Source of the DNA: Corallococcus sp. AS-1-6 | GTDB lineage: Bacteria; Myxococcota; Myxococcia; Myxococcales; Myxococcaceae | NCBI RefSeq assembly: GCF_020037015.1 | Contig: NZ_JAIQDE010000010.1 | Location: forward strand, 124,001-188,000 | Direction: 5' to 3' | Length of the DNA: 64,000 nucleotides | Shown: piece after piece, positions 63,887-64,000 of the stretch | Numbering within the stretch: position 1 is the stretch's first letter | How the letters are laid out: the number at the start of each line of letters is the position of its first letter | Made by a program: the position numbers and the translations under genes | The notes under the pieces: model-generated | What the model was told of the DNA's origin: nothing | Database searches by the model: none | Seen by the model: only the letters and a program-made list of their open reading frames with translations

Positions 63887-64000
63887 ACTGGCCAGTGGGG
63901 ATTGCGCGACCTTCCCCAGCTTTCCTCTGCCTTGCCAAACCTTCGTTTTTATTCACGTTTCGGCCTCCATGTAGGTGCTCAACCTTCCTCGGTAATACGC

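Noticed and set aside
63624-63974. A plus-strand frame over the inverted tRNA half
   Set aside because: It overlaps the methyltransferase end and the tRNA 3' half and has no protein-like features.

Overview
The window reads as chromosomal DNA of a high-GC deltaproteobacterium, most likely a myxobacterium of the Myxococcus/Corallococcus type. Third codon positions are almost all G or C, GTG and TTG starts are common, lipoproteins and secreted repeat proteins (kelch, RCC1, beta-helix) are abundant, and several proteins resemble families I know mainly from myxobacteria. The genus is inferred from these traits, not from a marker gene.

Bases 1-19,600 are mostly housekeeping: the 3' end of citrate synthase, an acyl-CoA ligase, pyruvate kinase, and a long minus-strand run lepA-lepB-pyrB-pyrC-carA for translation, secretion and pyrimidine synthesis. 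Two sugar-nucleotide SDR enzymes, a ribbon-helix-helix DNA-binding protein, a cupin, a SPOR protein, mnmA and a CCA-adding/poly(A) polymerase-type enzyme follow. Bases 19,700-32,500 are accessory: small unknowns, kelch and beta-helix secreted proteins, a membrane-anchored phosphatase, two zinc alcohol dehydrogenases with a divergent LysR regulator, an OmpA-type protein and an M28 peptidase. Bases 32,600-48,200 hold a membrane pyrophosphatase, a TPR lipoprotein with a HELAH motif, a membrane alpha/beta hydrolase, a tetraheme cytochrome c, a pair of overlapping SDR genes, and a TetR/saccharopine-dehydrogenase-like pair with a clear palindromic operator.

Bases 48,300-60,400 hold a two-component system, then a stretch of gene decay: the tail of a lost gene just ahead of an intact SMI1/KNR4 gene, and a LysR and a glutathione S-transferase gene that have each lost their 5' end in one head-to-head deletion. 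Secreted hydrolases, an amino acid permease, a peptidoglycan-binding/C39-like protein, a LysR/metallo-beta-lactamase pair and a small 77-residue peptide gene follow.

The most unusual region is 60,500-63,890. A tRNA-Arg(CCT) gene is cut in its anticodon loop: the 5' half, with its promoter, lies on the plus strand at 60,507, and the matching 3' half lies on the minus strand at 63,886. Between them is DNA of visibly lower GC carrying what looks like a complete controller-type restriction-modification system. It has an N4-cytosine methyltransferase of M.PvuII type, a divergent C-protein gene with dyad operator sites, and, behind C, a large protein with HEAT-like repeats in the place where the restriction enzyme gene normally sits. 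That protein does not look like R.PvuII and is the best candidate here for an undescribed nuclease.
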